A stretch of DNA of 64,000 nucleotides from Yoonia vestfoldensis SKA53 (GCF_000152785.1 NZ_CH672414.1:1019472-1083471); one strand, 5' to 3'. Numbered from the stretch's first letter, positions 17,535 through 26,619 are shown. A program made the numbers and translations. The notes: generated from the sequence alone by a model not told the origin.

Positions 17535-18566
17535 TCATGCCGCGCGCAGACGCGCCCGTTTTTCTGTCCAGGCCTGCACAAAGCGCAAAACCTGATCTTC
17601 TGTTGTCTCAAGCCCCAATGACACCCGCAGCGCACCAGCTGCAGCATCGTCATCCAGACCCAGCGCGCGCAAAACGCGGCTTTGTTTTACCTTGCCCGAC
17701 GAACAGGCCGATCCCGCCGAAACAGCGTATCCCGCCAAGTCCATCGCCATGACCTGCGTTTCACCCTTCCAGCCCGATGTCACAAAACAGCTGGTGTTGG
17801 GAAGACGTGGCAGGTCTTTCCCGACAAAAATAGTGTTCTTTTCCGCAGCCTCAATGCCCATTTCTAGAATATTTCTAAACTGGGCGATTTGTTCCCAGCG
17901 GCCTGCTGCCAGATCGGCCTGTGCCGCCGCCACCGCAGCGCCCAGACCCGCGATGCCGATCACGTTCTCGGTGCCTGACCGGCGGCCCATCTCTTGGCCA
18001 CCGCCCCTAAGCTGCGCATTCAGGTCATGGCCGCGCGGCAGGATCAAGGCACCAACCCCCTTGGGGCCACCGAATTTATGCGCCGACAAAAACACCATCT
18101 GCACGCCCGCCCAATCATAGGAAAACGGCACGCGACCAAAACCTTGGGTAATATCGGACACCGCCAGCCCTGCGGGCAGGTCCTGCACGATCCCCGTTTC
18201 GGAATTGGCCAGCTGCACCGTGCTGCGCGCCGCATCCACGACCTGCACCCGGCCCGCCAGCACCGGCAGCACCGGATCGACCCAGGCATGGACCGCATCA
18301 TGCTCGACCAAGCTGGCCTGCAACCCGCGTCCGGCCAGCGCCAATGCCGCGGCCTCGGTCGCACCCGAGGTAAAGACAATATCGGCCGTCCCTGCCCCGA
18401 CAGCCGCGGCAATCTGCGCGCGCGCACGCTCCACAATAGCTTTGGCAGCACGGCCTTCGGCATGCACGCTTGACGGATTGCCCACCGCATCCATCGCCGC
18501 AATCATCGCGGCGCGCGCCTCGGCCCGCACAGGCGTTGTGGCATTATGATCCAGATAGACCCTCAT
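17535..18566 (-). CDS. Group I (IscS/NifS-like) cysteine desulfurase
   Basis: This 343-residue PLP enzyme begins with [14 protein letters not shown], the classic IscS/NifS start; an in-frame TTG 18 bases upstream is possible but less likely. The PLP lysine is in [11 protein letters not shown] (near residue 164) and the catalytic Cys in [10 protein letters not shown] (near 287), on the long flexible loop of group I enzymes. It is about 50 residues shorter than Escherichia coli IscS, lacking the C-terminal extension that contacts IscU. It lies between iscR and sufB, so it probably feeds SufBCD directly, making two desulfurases in one operon with SufS. Confidence 0.93.
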   Translation of the reverse strand: MRVYLDHNATTPVRAEARAAMIAAMDAVGNPSSVHAEGRAAKAIVERARAQIAAAVGAGTADIVFTSGATEAAALALAGRGLQASLVEHDAVHAWVDPVLPVLAGRVQVVDAARSTVQLANSETGIVQDLPAGLAVSDITQGFGRVPFSYDWAGVQMVFLSAHKFGGPKGVGALILPRGHDLNAQLRGGGQEMGRRSGTENVIGIAGLGAAVAAAQADLAAGRWEQIAQFRNILEMGIEAAEKNTIFVGKDLPRLPNTSCFVTSGWKGETQVMAMDLAGYAVSAGSACSSGKVKQSRVLRALGLDDDAAAGALRVSLGLETTEDQVLRFVQAWTEKRARLRAA

Positions 18567-18598
18567 CGCGTCACGCGCGCCCAACTATCCCGGCAAGG

Positions 18599-18617
18599 CC
18601 CCGGATCACATCCGGGG
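18599..18617 (-). other. Hairpin between iscR and the desulfurase gene
   Basis: CCCCGGA (18599-18605) and TCCGGGG (18611-18617) form a seven-base stem with a five-base loop in the 75-base gap. No T run follows. It may attenuate or process the transcript so that iscR and the suf genes are expressed at different levels. Confidence 0.4.
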
Positions 18618-18641
18618 CGCGGGCTGCCCCCCTGACAGCGC

Positions 18642-19103
18642 TCAATCTTCATCGACGATCTCGAACAAGGCCGGCACGGCCGGACAAGGGGCCAGCGAAT
18701 TGCTGACGACATCCGACAGGCGCGCCTGATGCAGGAACACATAAACATGCGCGCTTAACCCTTCCCACAACCGGTTGGTCAGTGATTGCGCGCGACTGCC
18801 TGAGGCCCCGCCCGACGCCCCCGCCCCCTTGTGCATCGCCGATACGGTTTCATCCACAGCGCCCAAAATCTCAGCCACGCGAATCTCGGACGCGGGGCGC
18901 GACAGACGATACCCACCGCCCGGCCCGCGCACGGAATCAACTAGCCCGGAGCGGCGCAGCTTGACGAACAATTGTTCCAGATACGGCAAGGATATATCCT
19001 GCCGCTTCGATATCTCGGTCAAATTAACCAACGCATCGGCGGGCTGCAGGGCCAAATCAGCCAACGCAACCATCGCATAACGGCCTTTGGTGCTCAACTT
19101 CAT
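18642..19103 (-). CDS. iscR: IscR-like Rrf2-family regulator without the canonical cluster cysteines
   Basis: This 153-residue Rrf2 protein starts at the ATG at 19103 (MKLSTKGRYAMVALADLAL). Residues 1-65 are the winged helix with the recognition segment SLPYLEQLFVKLRRSGLV and wing SVRGPGGGYRL. In Escherichia coli IscR three Cys within a Gly-rich loop hold the [2Fe-2S] cluster; here the matching stretch (MHKGAGASGGASGSRAQS, about 90-107) has none, and the only Cys is C140 near the C-terminus. Rhodobacter sphaeroides IscR is known to bind a cluster in an unusual way, so this is probably lineage-typical. It is the first gene of the suf operon and likely represses it through palindromes at 19181-19211. 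Confidence 0.92.
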   Translation of the reverse strand: MKLSTKGRYAMVALADLALQPADALVNLTEISKRQDISLPYLEQLFVKLRRSGLVDSVRGPGGGYRLSRPASEIRVAEILGAVDETVSAMHKGAGASGGASGSRAQSLTNRLWEGLSAHVYVFLHQARLSDVVSNSLAPCPAVPALFEIVDED

Positions 19104-19180
19104 GCGCGCGCGCCCCGTTCCATGCCAGCAAATACATTGACGGCGCACGGCTGCGTCATTACTTCACCGTGAACCAGACT

Positions 19181-19211
19181 TGGGTTAACCCATAGTTTAG
19201 AATCCTTCTAA
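19181..19211. promoter_or_regulatory. Double palindrome, candidate IscR operator
   Basis: TGGGTTAACCCA (19181-19192) is a perfect 12-base palindrome, and TTAGAA-TCC-TTCTAA (19197-19211) is a perfect 6-base inverted repeat with a three-base gap. Both lie in the 168-base gap between iscR and the divergent hydrolase, about 80-110 bases before the iscR ATG, where an autoregulatory operator is expected. Assignment to IscR rests on position. Confidence 0.55.
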
Positions 19212-19271
19212 GGTGCCTGATAGTTTTCGTCAAGATTGCTGTCGCCACCCAACCAGCGACGGAACACCGCC

Positions 19272-19925
19272 ATGCCCGAAGTCATTTTCCCCGGACCCGA
19301 AGGGCGCCTTGAAGGGCGCTATCATCCGCAAAAGGACCGTGACGCCCCGATCGCCATCGTCCTGCATCCGCATCCGCAATTTGGCGGCACGATGAACAAC
19401 CGCGTGGTTTATAACCTGCATTACGCTTTCTATAACCTCGGTTTCACCGTGCTGCGGTTCAATTTCCGCGGTGTCGGGCGCAGCCAGGGCGAATATGACC
19501 AGGGCGTGGGCGAATTGTCCGATGCGGCATCGGCGCTGGATTATCTGCAAGCGATGAACAACAATGCCAAACATTGCTGGGTCGCAGGGTTTTCCTTTGG
19601 TGCCTGGATCGGGATGCAGCTTTTAATGCGGCGGCCCGAAATCACCGGCTTCATCTCGGTCAGCCCGCCTGCGAATATGTATGATTTCAGCTTTCTGGCA
19701 CCCTGCCCGGCCTCTGGCCTCGTCATCAACGGCAGCAGCGACCGGGTCGCGCCGCCGCAAGACACCGTCAATCTGGTCAACAAACTGCATGAACAAAAGG
19801 GCATCACCGTCACCCATGACGAAGTCGCCGGTGCTGGCCATTTCTTTGAAGACCCGCATATGGACCCGATGATCGACACGGTGAAAACCTATGTCCGGCG
19901 GCGTCTGACCGAAAACACGCGTTAG
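19272..19925 (+). CDS. Alpha/beta hydrolase
   Basis: This 217-residue protein starts at the ATG at 19272 (MPEVIFPGPEGRLEGRYHP). The fold signature is clear: the oxyanion region HPHPQFGG near residue 35, the nucleophile elbow GFSFGAW with Ser near 109, the acid in NGSSDRVAPP, and the catalytic His in GAGHFFED near 195. This subgroup is widespread and conserved in Alphaproteobacteria without a defined substrate. It diverges from iscR and is four bases upstream of the HD-domain gene, with which it is probably cotranscribed. Confidence 0.88.
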   Translation: MPEVIFPGPEGRLEGRYHPQKDRDAPIAIVLHPHPQFGGTMNNRVVYNLHYAFYNLGFTVLRFNFRGVGRSQGEYDQGVGELSDAASALDYLQAMNNNAKHCWVAGFSFGAWIGMQLLMRRPEITGFISVSPPANMYDFSFLAPCPASGLVINGSSDRVAPPQDTVNLVNKLHEQKGITVTHDEVAGAGHFFEDPHMDPMIDTVKTYVRRRLTENTR

Positions 19926-19928
19926 GCA

Positions 19929-20558
19929 ATGGCCAACACGCCTCTGGACAAGCGTAGCGCTGCACCAGCCGACCGGATCGCAGCGCAACTGGCCTTTCTG
20001 ACCGAGGCGTGCAAACTGAAATCCGTGCTGCGCGCCACAACGCTGTGCGATGGCTCACGGCGCGAAAACAGCGGCGAACACAGCTGGCATATCGCGCTTT
20101 ACGCGCTGGTGCTGGGCGATCAGGCACAGGCGGATGTGAACATCGACCGCGTGATCCGGATGCTGTTGATCCACGATCTGGTGGAAATCGACGCAGGCGA
20201 CATGCCGGTCCACGGCACGCATGACGCGGCGGCACAGGCGCAGATCGAACAGATCGCCGCTCGCCGCATCTTCGGTTTGCTGCCGCCCGATCAGGCACAG
20301 GATTTCCGCGCGCTCTGGGACGAATTCGAAGCGGCAGAAACCCCCGATGCGATCTTTGCCAAATCCATCGACCGCGTGCAGCCGGTGATCGCGAACCTTG
20401 AAACCGGCGGCGGCACATGGCCTGCCTATGGCGTCACCGCCGCCCAGCTTGAAACCCGCGTCGGGGCAAAGGTCGCGCGCGGCGCGCCCGCCCTATGGTC
20501 CGCGCTCAAACACCGGATCGATGCCTGGTTCGCCGCACGGGCCTCATCGTTGGAGTAA
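19929..20558 (+). CDS. HD-domain phosphohydrolase (YfbR-like nucleotidase)
   Basis: This 209-residue protein has the HD metal-binding set: His in ENSGEHSWHIAL (near residue 50), the HD pair in LLIHDLVEIDAGD (near 82-83) and a further Asp in AKSIDRVQP (near 143). The ENSxEHSW motif is characteristic of the HD_3/YfbR group, which dephosphorylates deoxynucleoside 5'-monophosphates. It starts three bases after the hydrolase stop. The end of the gene runs into a partial copy of the dispersed intergenic repeat. Confidence 0.85.
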   Translation: MANTPLDKRSAAPADRIAAQLAFLTEACKLKSVLRATTLCDGSRRENSGEHSWHIALYALVLGDQAQADVNIDRVIRMLLIHDLVEIDAGDMPVHGTHDAAAQAQIEQIAARRIFGLLPPDQAQDFRALWDEFEAAETPDAIFAKSIDRVQPVIANLETGGGTWPAYGVTAAQLETRVGAKVARGAPALWSALKHRIDAWFAARASSLE

Positions 20559-20682
20559 AAATATCCCGGGGTCCGCGGCTGGCCCCGGTCCATGTGGGCA
20601 ACAAATCGCCAAGGCCCCTATACAAACAGCACAAGCAGGCGTAGGGCGCGTGGTTTACACTGCCCCAGAAAGCACCCGATTG

Positions 20683-22971
20683 ATGACGACGATGATCCCG
20701 ACCCTTGCTGCCGCCCTGTCCGCCCAAGGCTATACCGACCTCACACCCGTGCAGGTGGCGGTGACAGATGCAGCAGTTGCCGATCAGGATCTGCTGGTCT
20801 CGGCACAGACCGGATCGGGCAAGACGGTGGGCTTTGGCCTGGCCATCGGCCCGACCATCCTGCCCGAAGACGGGCTATTCGGCCCCGCAGGCCGCCCGCT
20901 GGCCTTGGTCATCGCGCCAACGCGTGAACTGGCCTTGCAGGTCAAACGCGAATTGCAATGGCTGTATGCCGGCACCGGCGCTGTGCTGGCCTCTTGCGTC
21001 GGCGGCATGGATTTCCGCGATGAGAAACGCAGCCTGGAACGCGGCGCGCAGATTGTCGTCGCCACGCCGGGGCGGTTGCGCGACCATATCATGCGCAACA
21101 CGATCGATCTGTCCGACATCAAGGCCGTCATCCTCGATGAAGCTGACGAGATGCTGGATCTGGGCTTCCGCGAAGATCTCGAATTTATCCTCGACCAAGC
21201 CCCGCCCAGCCGCCGTACCTTGATGTTCTCGGCCACCGTACCTGCGGCTATCGCGAAACTGGCGCAATCTTATCAAAAGAACGCCGTACGCGTGGCCTCG
21301 ACCTCCAAGGAAAGCCAGCACAGCGACATCGAATACCGGGCCCTGACCGTGGCCAACCACGATATCGACGCGGCCATCATCAACGTGCTGCGGTTCTACG
21401 ACGCCCCCAATGCCATCGTCTTTGCCAATACCCGTGCCATGGTGACCCGCCTGACCACGCGGCTGGCCAATCGCGGTTTCGCCACAGTGGCGCTGTCGGG
21501 CGAGCTGAGCCAGACCGAGCGCACCCATGCCCTGCAAGCGATGCGTGACGGGCGTGCGCGGGTTTGTGTGGCCACCGACGTGGCCGCGCGCGGTATCGAC
21601 CTGCCAAACCTTGAACTGGTGATCCACGCCGAATTGCCGACCAATGCCGAAATCCTGCTGCACCGGTCCGGGCGCACAGGCCGCGCCGGTCGCAAGGGCA
21701 TTTCCGCGATGATCGTGCCTGCGAAAATGAAACGGCGCGCGCAGAACCTGCTGACATGGGGCAAGCTGCAGGCGACGTGGGCGCTGCCACCCACCGCCGA
21801 TGAAGTCACCGCAAAAGACGAAGACCGCCTGCTGACCGATCCGGTCTGGTCGGAAACCTTTACCGACAGCGAACAGGAATTCGCCGCGCGCCTGCTGGCG
21901 CAACATGCGCCCGAAAAAATCGCCGCCGCCTATCTGCGCCTTTACGCAGGCAAACAATCCGCGCCAGAGGAACTGAGCGACTACAAGGACGGCCCCGCCG
22001 CCCCCGACCGCAAAGGCGATCCCGACCGCCCCCCGCGCGACCACAAATCCTTTGGGCCCTCGCGCTGGTTCCGCGTCGATGTGGGCCGCGACGGCAAGGC
22101 CGAGGCACGCTGGCTCTTGCCGATGATCTGCAAGGCCGGTGGCATCACGAAAACCGAAATCGGCGCGATCCGCATCCAGCCCGATGAAACCTTTGTCGAA
22201 ATCTCCGAACCGGCCGTGGCAGGTTTTCTTGCCGCCATCGGCCCCGATATGGTGCTGGAAAATCAGGCAAAATTGTCTGCCATCGACGGCGCGCCACAGA
22301 TCGGTGACCGCGGCCCGCGCACAACAAAGCGCGATTATGATACCCCCAAACCACGCCGCCACGCGCCGCAGGGTCAGGATGCGCCGCCACCATCCGCACA
22401 GGCCGATATCGCCCCGATCCAGCCGATCCCCGGTGCCGCAGACGACGATCAGGCCCGCAAACCGCGCCACAAGCCGGGTCAGAAACCCGAACGCCGCGAC
22501 CACGGCGATGCGCTGGTGGCCTATGGCGCCAAGCCCGCCTATAAAGGCAAATCCGACAAGCCGCCCTATAAGGACAAATCCGACGACAAACCCGCTTGGA
22601 AAGGCAAATCCGACAGCAAGCCCCCCTATAAGGCCAAGTCGGATGACAAGCCTGCCTATAAAGGCAAATCGGACGGTAAACCCGCCTACAAGGGCAAATC
22701 GGATGATAAACCTGCGTGGAAAGGCAAATCCGACAGCAAGCCTGACGGCAAACCCGCCTGGAAAGGCAAGCCTGATGACAAAAAACCCGGCGGTTTCGCC
22801 CGCGCGGGCAAGCCGTCTTTTGGCAAGCCATCCTTTGCCAAGCCTGATGGCAAGCCACGCCCTTCGGCCACCGACACGACCAAGCGGTTCACCCCGCCCG
22901 GTGGTGCTGCCAAACCGCGCAAACCGGCAGGCAAAGCCGGCATGACTGGCCCCAAGCGCGGCAAGCCTTAA
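20683..22971 (+). CDS. DEAD-box RNA helicase with DbpA-type RNA-binding domain and repeat tail
   Basis: This 762-residue helicase (start at ATG 20683) shows all core motifs: Q motif region YTDLTPVQVAV, Walker A AQTGSGKT, PTRELALQV, TPGRLRDH, DEAD as VILDEADEML, SAT, and the second domain VATDVAARGIDLPN and HRSGRTGRAGR. Residues about 445-530 are a helical linker, and about 455-535 in the mature count include a DbpA/CsdA-type RNA-recognition fold (RWLLPMICKAGGITKTEIGAI). The last 250 residues are basic and disordered, with a run of ten-residue units of the form KSDDKPAYKG between bases 22531 and 22785. This fits the CsdA/DeaD group acting in ribosome assembly and cold adaptation. The start is the first ATG giving a family-like N-terminus; the ribosome-binding site is weak. 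Confidence 0.92.
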   Translation: MTTMIPTLAAALSAQGYTDLTPVQVAVTDAAVADQDLLVSAQTGSGKTVGFGLAIGPTILPEDGLFGPAGRPLALVIAPTRELALQVKRELQWLYAGTGAVLASCVGGMDFRDEKRSLERGAQIVVATPGRLRDHIMRNTIDLSDIKAVILDEADEMLDLGFREDLEFILDQAPPSRRTLMFSATVPAAIAKLAQSYQKNAVRVASTSKESQHSDIEYRALTVANHDIDAAIINVLRFYDAPNAIVFANTRAMVTRLTTRLANRGFATVALSGELSQTERTHALQAMRDGRARVCVATDVAARGIDLPNLELVIHAELPTNAEILLHRSGRTGRAGRKGISAMIVPAKMKRRAQNLLTWGKLQATWALPPTADEVTAKDEDRLLTDPVWSETFTDSEQEFAARLLAQHAPEKIAAAYLRLYAGKQSAPEELSDYKDGPAAPDRKGDPDRPPRDHKSFGPSRWFRVDVGRDGKAEARWLLPMICKAGGITKTEIGAIRIQPDETFVEISEPAVAGFLAAIGPDMVLENQAKLSAIDGAPQIGDRGPRTTKRDYDTPKPRRHAPQGQDAPPPSAQADIAPIQPIPGAADDDQARKPRHKPGQKPERRDHGDALVAYGAKPAYKGKSDKPPYKDKSDDKPAWKGKSDSKPPYKAKSDDKPAYKGKSDGKPAYKGKSDDKPAWKGKSDSKPDGKPAWKGKPDDKKPGGFARAGKPSFGKPSFAKPDGKPRPSATDTTKRFTPPGGAAKPRKPAGKAGMTGPKRGKP
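22531..22785 (+). repeat. In-frame 30-base tandem repeats in the helicase tail
   Basis: About eight degenerate 30-base units encode Lys-Ser-Asp-x-Lys-Pro-x-Tyr/Trp-Lys-Gly. The units vary by codon and by Tyr/Trp, Asp/Ser/Gly exchanges, so the tract evolves by unit gain and loss while staying in frame. It is coding and not a CRISPR array. Confidence 0.9.
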
Positions 22972-23166
22972 TATTTCAGGGTGCGACGAGAACGGCGCGC
23001 TTGGTCGGGCGGGATGGTGAAAATCACCCTTCCGGCTGCAAAAGCGCAAACAAGCAGCAGCGACGGACCACCCAGATCGCCCATCGTCGCACAAACCCGG
23101 TGTCATGGATTTTTGCCAGCATCTGACACCGCTGGCGTTCTTTCGCGCGCGCGTTAAACTCGTGCC

Positions 23167-23508
23167 ATGCCAGCGCTAGAGACAATCCGCAATATTGGTC
23201 CCGCTGTTGCCGCGTCACTGCGCGCGGCGGGCATCATGGATTCACAAACCCTGCAGGCAATCGGCGCGGATGCGGCTTATGCGCGCCTGCTTGCAAATGG
23301 TGCGCGGCCGCATTTCATTGCCTATTACGTTCTGCATATGGCACTGCAAGGCAGACCATGGAACGATTGCAAAGGTGCCGAAAAAGACGCGTTGCGCGCA
23401 CAATTCGACAACTTGAAAGCGCGCTATTGCGACAGCGGCCAAAGCGAGCTGGAAAAGATGCTGAACCAGATCGGCGTGGTGCCGGCACAAAAAAAGCCGC
23501 CCGCGTGA
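23167..23508 (+). CDS. TfoX C-terminal domain protein
   Basis: This 113-residue protein consists of the TfoX_C domain alone: ETIRNIGPAVAASLRAAGI at residues 5-23 is the helix-hairpin-helix-like start, followed by a helical body (YARLLANGARPHFIAYYVLHMALQG, split at about 38-62). In gamma-proteobacteria TfoX has an additional N-terminal domain and controls competence genes; the isolated C-domain has no settled role. It stands alone on the plus strand, converging on ndk. Confidence 0.85.
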   Translation: MPALETIRNIGPAVAASLRAAGIMDSQTLQAIGADAAYARLLANGARPHFIAYYVLHMALQGRPWNDCKGAEKDALRAQFDNLKARYCDSGQSELEKMLNQIGVVPAQKKPPA

Positions 23509-23522
23509 TGCGGACGGCCCGT

Positions 23523-23544
23523 AGGTCGGGGTTCACCCCGACCT
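23523..23544. terminator. Bidirectional hairpin between TfoX-C gene and ndk
   Basis: AGGTCGGGG (23523-23531) and CCCCGACCT (23536-23544) form a perfect nine-base stem with loop TTCA, between two convergent genes. A run of A residues at 23490-23495 upstream serves as a T run for the minus strand at some distance. It can stop transcription from both sides. Confidence 0.6.
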
Positions 23545-23562
23545 GACCCGGCGAACGCCGAC

Positions 23563-23985
23563 TTATCCGACGAGTTCGAGACCCGAAAAGAAGAAAGCGA
23601 TTTCTTCGGCAGCCGTTTCCGGCGCATCCGACCCATGGACCGAGTTTTCGCCGATCGAAAGCGCGAATTCCTTGCGGATCGTGCCGGGGGCTGCATCGGC
23701 AGGGTTGGTGGCACCCATCACTTCGCGGTTCTTGGCAATGGCGTCTTCACCTTCCAAAACCTGCACAACGATAGGTTCGGAAATCATGAATTCACACAGC
23801 TCGCCAAAGAATGGCCGGTCTTTGTGAACGCCGTAAAATTGCTGCGCCTGTGCCAGTGTCAGGTGAATCCGCTTGGACGCGACAATGCGCAGGCCTGCTT
23901 CTTCGAATTTGGCAACAATCGCACCGGTCAGGTTACGCTTGGTCGCATCGGGTTTGATAATCGAGAATGTGCGCTGGATCGCCAT
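23563..23985 (-). CDS. ndk: Nucleoside diphosphate kinase
   Basis: This 140-residue enzyme interconverts nucleoside di- and triphosphates. It begins [17 protein letters not shown] and has the catalytic His in [13 protein letters not shown] (near residue 117), with the substrate-binding [10 protein letters not shown] before it. Length is exactly typical. It is monocistronic, divergent from the ABC-F gene at 24123. Confidence 0.98.
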   Translation of the reverse strand: MAIQRTFSIIKPDATKRNLTGAIVAKFEEAGLRIVASKRIHLTLAQAQQFYGVHKDRPFFGELCEFMISEPIVVQVLEGEDAIAKNREVMGATNPADAAPGTIRKEFALSIGENSVHGSDAPETAAEEIAFFFSGLELVG

Positions 23986-24122
23986 TTTTCAGTGTCTTTC
24001 ATGGTTTGGGTTGAACTGCCTGCCCACTAGCATGCGCGCCATGGCATGAAAAGGGTCGCATCCGCAGCGATAGATCATTTCCCCCGATTGACCCCGCCCT
24101 TGGGATCAGGCAAGGCAAGCGC

Positions 24123-25976
24123 ATGTTGAAAATCTCCGATCTTACCTATTCCGTTGAAGGCCGCACATTGGTCGAAAACGCGACTGTCACCATTCCCACC
24201 GGCCACAAGGTCGGCCTTGTGGGGCGCAACGGGTCGGGCAAGACCACCCTGTTCCGCATTATCCGCGGCGAAATGGTGCTGGACACCGGCAGCGTCAGTA
24301 TTCCCAAAGGCTGGAAAATCGGCGGCGTGTCCCAAGAAGTTCCCGGCAATGAAGTGTCATTGATCGACACCGTGCTGCGCGCTGATACCGAACGCGAGGC
24401 GCTGTTGGCCGAGGCCGAAACCGCCACCGACCCGTCGCGCATCGCCGAAGTGCAGACGCGTCTGGCCGATATTGACGCCTGGTCGGCAGAGGCCCGCGCC
24501 GCCACGATCCTCAAAGGTCTGGGGTTCACCCATGAAGAACAACAAATGCCCTGTTCGGCCTTTTCGGGCGGTTGGCGGATGCGGGTGGCTTTGGCCGCCG
24601 TCTTGTTCAGCGAACCTGATCTGCTCTTGTTGGACGAACCGACAAACTATCTCGATCTCGAAGGCGCGCTCTGGCTCGAAGCTTATCTCGTCAAATACCC
24701 CCACACCGTGCTGATCGTCAGCCACGACCGCGAATTGTTGAACCGGTCGGTCGGCGGCATCCTGCATCTGGAAGAAAAGGGGCTGATCTATTACACCGGC
24801 ACCTATGACATGTTCGCCAAACAGCGCGCCGAAAAACGCGCGTTGATGGCCTCTGCCGCCAAGAAACAAGACGCCAAGCGCGCGCATCTGCAGGCCTTTG
24901 TGGACCGGTTCAAGGCCAAGGCGTCTAAGGCCAAACAGGCACAAAGCCGCGTCAAGATGCTGGAAAAGATGGAAACCATCCGCGCCCCCGAAGACGCCGC
25001 GCGCACCGTTTTCACCTTTCCCGAACCCGAAGAATTGTCGCCCCCCATCATCGCCACCGAAGGGGCCGCGGTGGGGTATGGCAACACAATCGTGCTGCAT
25101 GACCTGAACCTGCGCATCGATCAGGACGACCGGATCGCCCTGCTGGGCCGCAACGGCGAAGGCAAATCCACCCTGTCGAAAATGCTGTCGGGGCGGCTTG
25201 ATGTCGCGCGCGGCAAGATGGTGACATCGAACAAGCTGCGCATCGGGTTTTTCGCCCAGCATCAGGTCGATGAACTTTACGTCGATGAAACCCCACTCCA
25301 GCATCTGATGCGCGAACGCGCCAGTGAAGGACAGGCGCGGTTGCGCGCACGTCTGGCGGGGTTCGGCCTTGGTGCCGATCAGGCCGAAACAGAGGTCGGG
25401 CGCCTGTCAGGCGGGCAAAAGGCGCGTCTGTCGCTGCTCTTGGCGACCCTGCCCGCGCCACATCTGTTGATCTTGGACGAGCCGACCAACCACCTTGATA
25501 TCGAAAGCCGCGAGGCGCTGGTCGAGGCGCTGACCGCCTATTCCGGCGCTGTGATCCTTGTCAGTCACGACATGCATCTGTTGTCGATGGTGGCCGACCG
25601 GCTGTGGCTGGTCAAGGGCGGCCATGTCACGTCCTATGACGACGATCTGGAGGCGTATCGCCGCCTGCTTTTGACGCCCGACAAGCCCGCCGAAAAGGAC
25701 AAGCCCAAGGCCAAAGCCGCGCCCAAACCCACGCGCGACGAAATCCTCGCGCTGCGCGCTGATGTGCGCAAGAACGAAGAGCGTGTGACCAAGATCAACG
25801 AAATGCGCGACAAACTGGCCAAGAAACTGGCCGATCCCGCGCTTTACGAAGACACAAAGGCAGGCGAGCTGGCCACCTGGAACAAGAAATACGCCGAAGT
25901 GATGGACGGTCTGAACCGGGCCGAGGCGATGTGGATGGCCAGCCTTGAAAAGCTGGAAAAAGCGCAAAACGCATGA
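24123..25976 (+). CDS. ABC-F family ATPase (YheS/Uup-type)
   Basis: This 617-residue protein has two ABC domains and no membrane domain. Domain 1: Walker A GRNGSGKTT (about residues 34-42), signature FSGGWRMRVAL, Walker B LLLLDEPTNYLDLE. Domain 2: Walker A GRNGEGKST, signature LSGGQKARL, Walker [15 protein letters not shown]. An interdomain linker rich in Lys/Ala and a C-terminal Lys-rich helical extension (about 530-617) are present. ABC-F proteins act on ribosomes. A second ABC-F gene (uup) lies at 45094; this one differs in signature 1 (FSGGW) and resembles YheS. Its stop overlaps marC-like start (ATGA). Confidence 0.9.
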   Translation: MLKISDLTYSVEGRTLVENATVTIPTGHKVGLVGRNGSGKTTLFRIIRGEMVLDTGSVSIPKGWKIGGVSQEVPGNEVSLIDTVLRADTEREALLAEAETATDPSRIAEVQTRLADIDAWSAEARAATILKGLGFTHEEQQMPCSAFSGGWRMRVALAAVLFSEPDLLLLDEPTNYLDLEGALWLEAYLVKYPHTVLIVSHDRELLNRSVGGILHLEEKGLIYYTGTYDMFAKQRAEKRALMASAAKKQDAKRAHLQAFVDRFKAKASKAKQAQSRVKMLEKMETIRAPEDAARTVFTFPEPEELSPPIIATEGAAVGYGNTIVLHDLNLRIDQDDRIALLGRNGEGKSTLSKMLSGRLDVARGKMVTSNKLRIGFFAQHQVDELYVDETPLQHLMRERASEGQARLRARLAGFGLGADQAETEVGRLSGGQKARLSLLLATLPAPHLLILDEPTNHLDIESREALVEALTAYSGAVILVSHDMHLLSMVADRLWLVKGGHVTSYDDDLEAYRRLLLTPDKPAEKDKPKAKAAPKPTRDEILALRADVRKNEERVTKINEMRDKLAKKLADPALYEDTKAGELATWNKKYAEVMDGLNRAEAMWMASLEKLEKAQNA

Positions 25977-26602
25977 CCGAACTGCCCGCCCTCATCGCGG
26001 CCTTCACCACGATGTTCATCATCATGGACCCCCCCGGTCTGGTGCCTGTGTTCATCGCGCTGACCCAAGGCATGAGCGCCGAACAACGCCGCGCCATCGC
26101 CGTGCGCGCCTGTATCGTGGCAGGCGTGCTGATGATCCTGTTCTTGTTCGTGGGCGAGGCGGTGCTGGGCTTTATCGGCATTTCAATGGATGCATTCCGC
26201 ATTGCGGGCGGTATCCTGCTCTTTCTGACAGCGCTTGATATGCTGTTCCAGCGCAGACAGGCGCGGCGCGCGGATAATGCCGCCGAAGGTCAGGCCGAAC
26301 ATCAGGATGATCCGTCGGTCTTTCCGCTGGCGCTGCCCTTGATCGTGGGACCGGGGGCGATCACGACGATCATCCTGCTGGCTGGCAATGCCACATCCGC
26401 CGCCGATTTCGGCGCGATTGCAGGTGTGCTGATGGCGGTGCTGCTGATCACCTTTCTGGCCTTTCTGGTCGCCCCCACGATCGAACGGGCCTTGGGCAAG
26501 ACCGGATTGAACATCGTCACCCGTGTCTTGGGCATGTTGCTGGCGGCTTTGGCGGTGCAATTCGTGCTGGACGGGCTGCGGGGCTTTGGTATCGGCGGAT
26601 AA
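25973..26602 (+). CDS. MarC family integral membrane protein
   Basis: This 209-residue protein has six hydrophobic helices with the MarC signature IMDPPGLVPVFIALTQG (about residues 15-31) and the repeated PLIVGPGAITTIILLAGN region near 120. MarC proteins were once linked to multiple antibiotic resistance, but no transport activity has been demonstrated. Its start overlaps the ABC-F stop by four bases. Confidence 0.92.
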   Translation: MTELPALIAAFTTMFIIMDPPGLVPVFIALTQGMSAEQRRAIAVRACIVAGVLMILFLFVGEAVLGFIGISMDAFRIAGGILLFLTALDMLFQRRQARRADNAAEGQAEHQDDPSVFPLALPLIVGPGAITTIILLAGNATSAADFGAIAGVLMAVLLITFLAFLVAPTIERALGKTGLNIVTRVLGMLLAALAVQFVLDGLRGFGIGG

Positions 26603-26619
26603 GCCCTATATGGTGCAGC

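Noticed and set aside
22531-22785. A regularly spaced repeat tract resembling a short CRISPR array
   Set aside because: The units are contiguous with no spacers, stay in frame in the helicase and vary at codon level; no cas genes are nearby.
20875-23106. A 743-residue open frame on the minus strand opposite the DEAD-box helicase gene
   Set aside because: It is the complementary frame of a GC-rich gene with a periodic repeat tail; its sequence is low-complexity and lacks family resemblance and a ribosome-binding site.
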